Source of the DNA: Niabella drilacis
GTDB lineage: Bacteria; Bacteroidota; Bacteroidia; Chitinophagales; Chitinophagaceae
Assembly: GCF_900101395.1 (NCBI RefSeq)
Contig: NZ_FMZO01000011.1
Coordinates: 93,210-157,209, forward strand
Direction of reading: 5' to 3'
DNA length: 64,000 bases
Shown here: piece by piece, positions 63,748-64,000 of the stretch
Layout: every line of letters starts with the position of its first letter
Position numbering within the stretch: the stretch's first letter is position 1
Notes under the pieces: generated by a model
What the model saw: only the letters and a program-made list of their open reading frames with translations
Told to the model about the DNA's origin: nothing
Database searches by the model: none
Made by a program: the position numbers and the translations under genes

Positions 63748-63833
63748 GCCCTGGTGGTGGAATTGGTAGACACGCAGGACTTAAAATCCTGTGGGCAGCA
63801 ATGTCCGTGCGGGTTCAAGTCCCGCCCGGGGCA
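63748..63833 (+). tRNA. tRNA-Leu (anticodon UAA)
   Basis: 86-nt class II tRNA with a long variable arm. Acceptor GCCCTGG/CCGGGGC (one G-U pair), anticodon stem CAGGA/TCCTG with loop CTTAAAA (anticodon TAA, 63782-63784), T arm GGTTCAAGTCCC. Discriminator A; no CCA. Confidence 0.98.
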
Positions 63834-63837
63834 CATG

Positions 63838-63875
63838 AAGGCCTTGTAATCGATTGGTTTACAAGGCCTTTTTAT
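63838..63875 (+). terminator. Terminator after tRNA-Leu
   Basis: A 12-bp perfect stem (AAGGCCTTGTAA / TTACAAGGCCTT) with a 9-nt loop and five T. Confidence 0.9.
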
Positions 63876-63948
63876 TGGCGCGTGTCGTTTTTGTGTCAGT
63901 TTTTTACGCTTTTACGCTCATTCTTTGACACTCTAAAGACACACAAAA

Positions 63949-64000
63949 ATGAGTAACATGACACATGAGCGAAAGAACGCCCAAAAATGTAAAAATTCTC
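63949..64000 (+). CDS. Possible gene start at window edge
   Basis: ATG at 63949 opens a Lys-rich frame (MSNMTHERKNAQKCKNS) that runs off the window. The position just after a tRNA-Leu is where integrases often sit, and Lys-rich starts are common for them, but too little is visible to name it. Confidence 0.25.
   Translation, partial: MSNMTHERKNAQKCKNS

Overview
The window looks like chromosome of a Bacteroidota bacterium, most likely family Chitinophagaceae (inference; no species can be named). Reasons: many genes have a TAnnTTTG-type -7 promoter box, often without a strong Shine-Dalgarno site; the protein families are typical of the phylum (a DUF3276/PUR-family nucleic-acid-binding protein, DUF4254, a choice-of-anchor Q beta-helix surface protein, a BspA-like protein, twin-arginine Gfo/Idh/MocA oxidoreductases, an ETF pair); and the tRNA genes do not encode CCA.

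Layout. 0-12 kb: carbohydrate and envelope genes (xylose-isomerase-like TIM barrel, an ABC-F ATPase, a secreted C1 peptidase, a Gfo/Idh pair followed by an alpha/beta hydrolase, an acyltransferase, a metallophosphoesterase, a TauE/SafE permease). 12.3-14.1 kb: a large beta-helix surface protein. 14.1-21.4 kb: an accessory island with lower GC by eye. It holds a VRR-NUC gene with an in-frame stop, a cluster of dif-like inverted sites, a SymE-type toxin, a possible truncated gene, an XRE regulator next to an HNH protein, an HTH-ImmA/IrrE metallopeptidase with a downstream unknown, a GIY-YIG-like/HTH gene framed by nested inverted repeats, and a ParDE toxin-antitoxin pair with a palindromic operator. 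A 25-bp near-identical direct repeat lies near both ends of the island.

21.4-32.8 kb: DoxX, two RibD-C/DHFR-family proteins, a BspA-like gene with a homopolymer frameshift, a methyltransferase, phosphocholine-type phospholipase C, then a compact reverse-strand block (BrkB/YihY, mltG, tilS, TPR). 32.8-50 kb: etfB-etfA, two adjacent secreted TldD/PmbA-type proteins, a PUR-family protein, an ABC exporter, an ATP-grasp-like protein, a patatin, a Crp-DoxX-DUF3995 group, an AraC regulator, and a GMC oxidoreductase with its gluconate-dehydrogenase-subunit-3-type partner.

50-64 kb: an Uma2 relic whose middle is replaced by a palindromic repeat, proline dehydrogenase, thioesterase, FMN reductase, then aroQ and an MFS transporter bracketed by two inverted copies of a 163-bp MITE with 3-bp target duplications. 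After these come DUF4254 with a GT9 glycosyltransferase, an S41 lipoprotein protease, an M20 peptidase, a SPOR protein, a small membrane protein, a GT2 glycosyltransferase, tRNA-Gly(GCC), tRNA-Leu(UAA), and possibly the start of another gene at the window edge.

The best candidates for something undescribed are the 14.1-21.4 kb island (the dif-like cluster, the XRE/HNH/ImmA module with a promoter framed by twin palindromes, and the inverted-repeat-framed GIY-YIG-like cassette), the secreted TldD/TldE-like pair, the unusual C-terminal tail shared by two surface proteins, and the possible poly-T phase switch.
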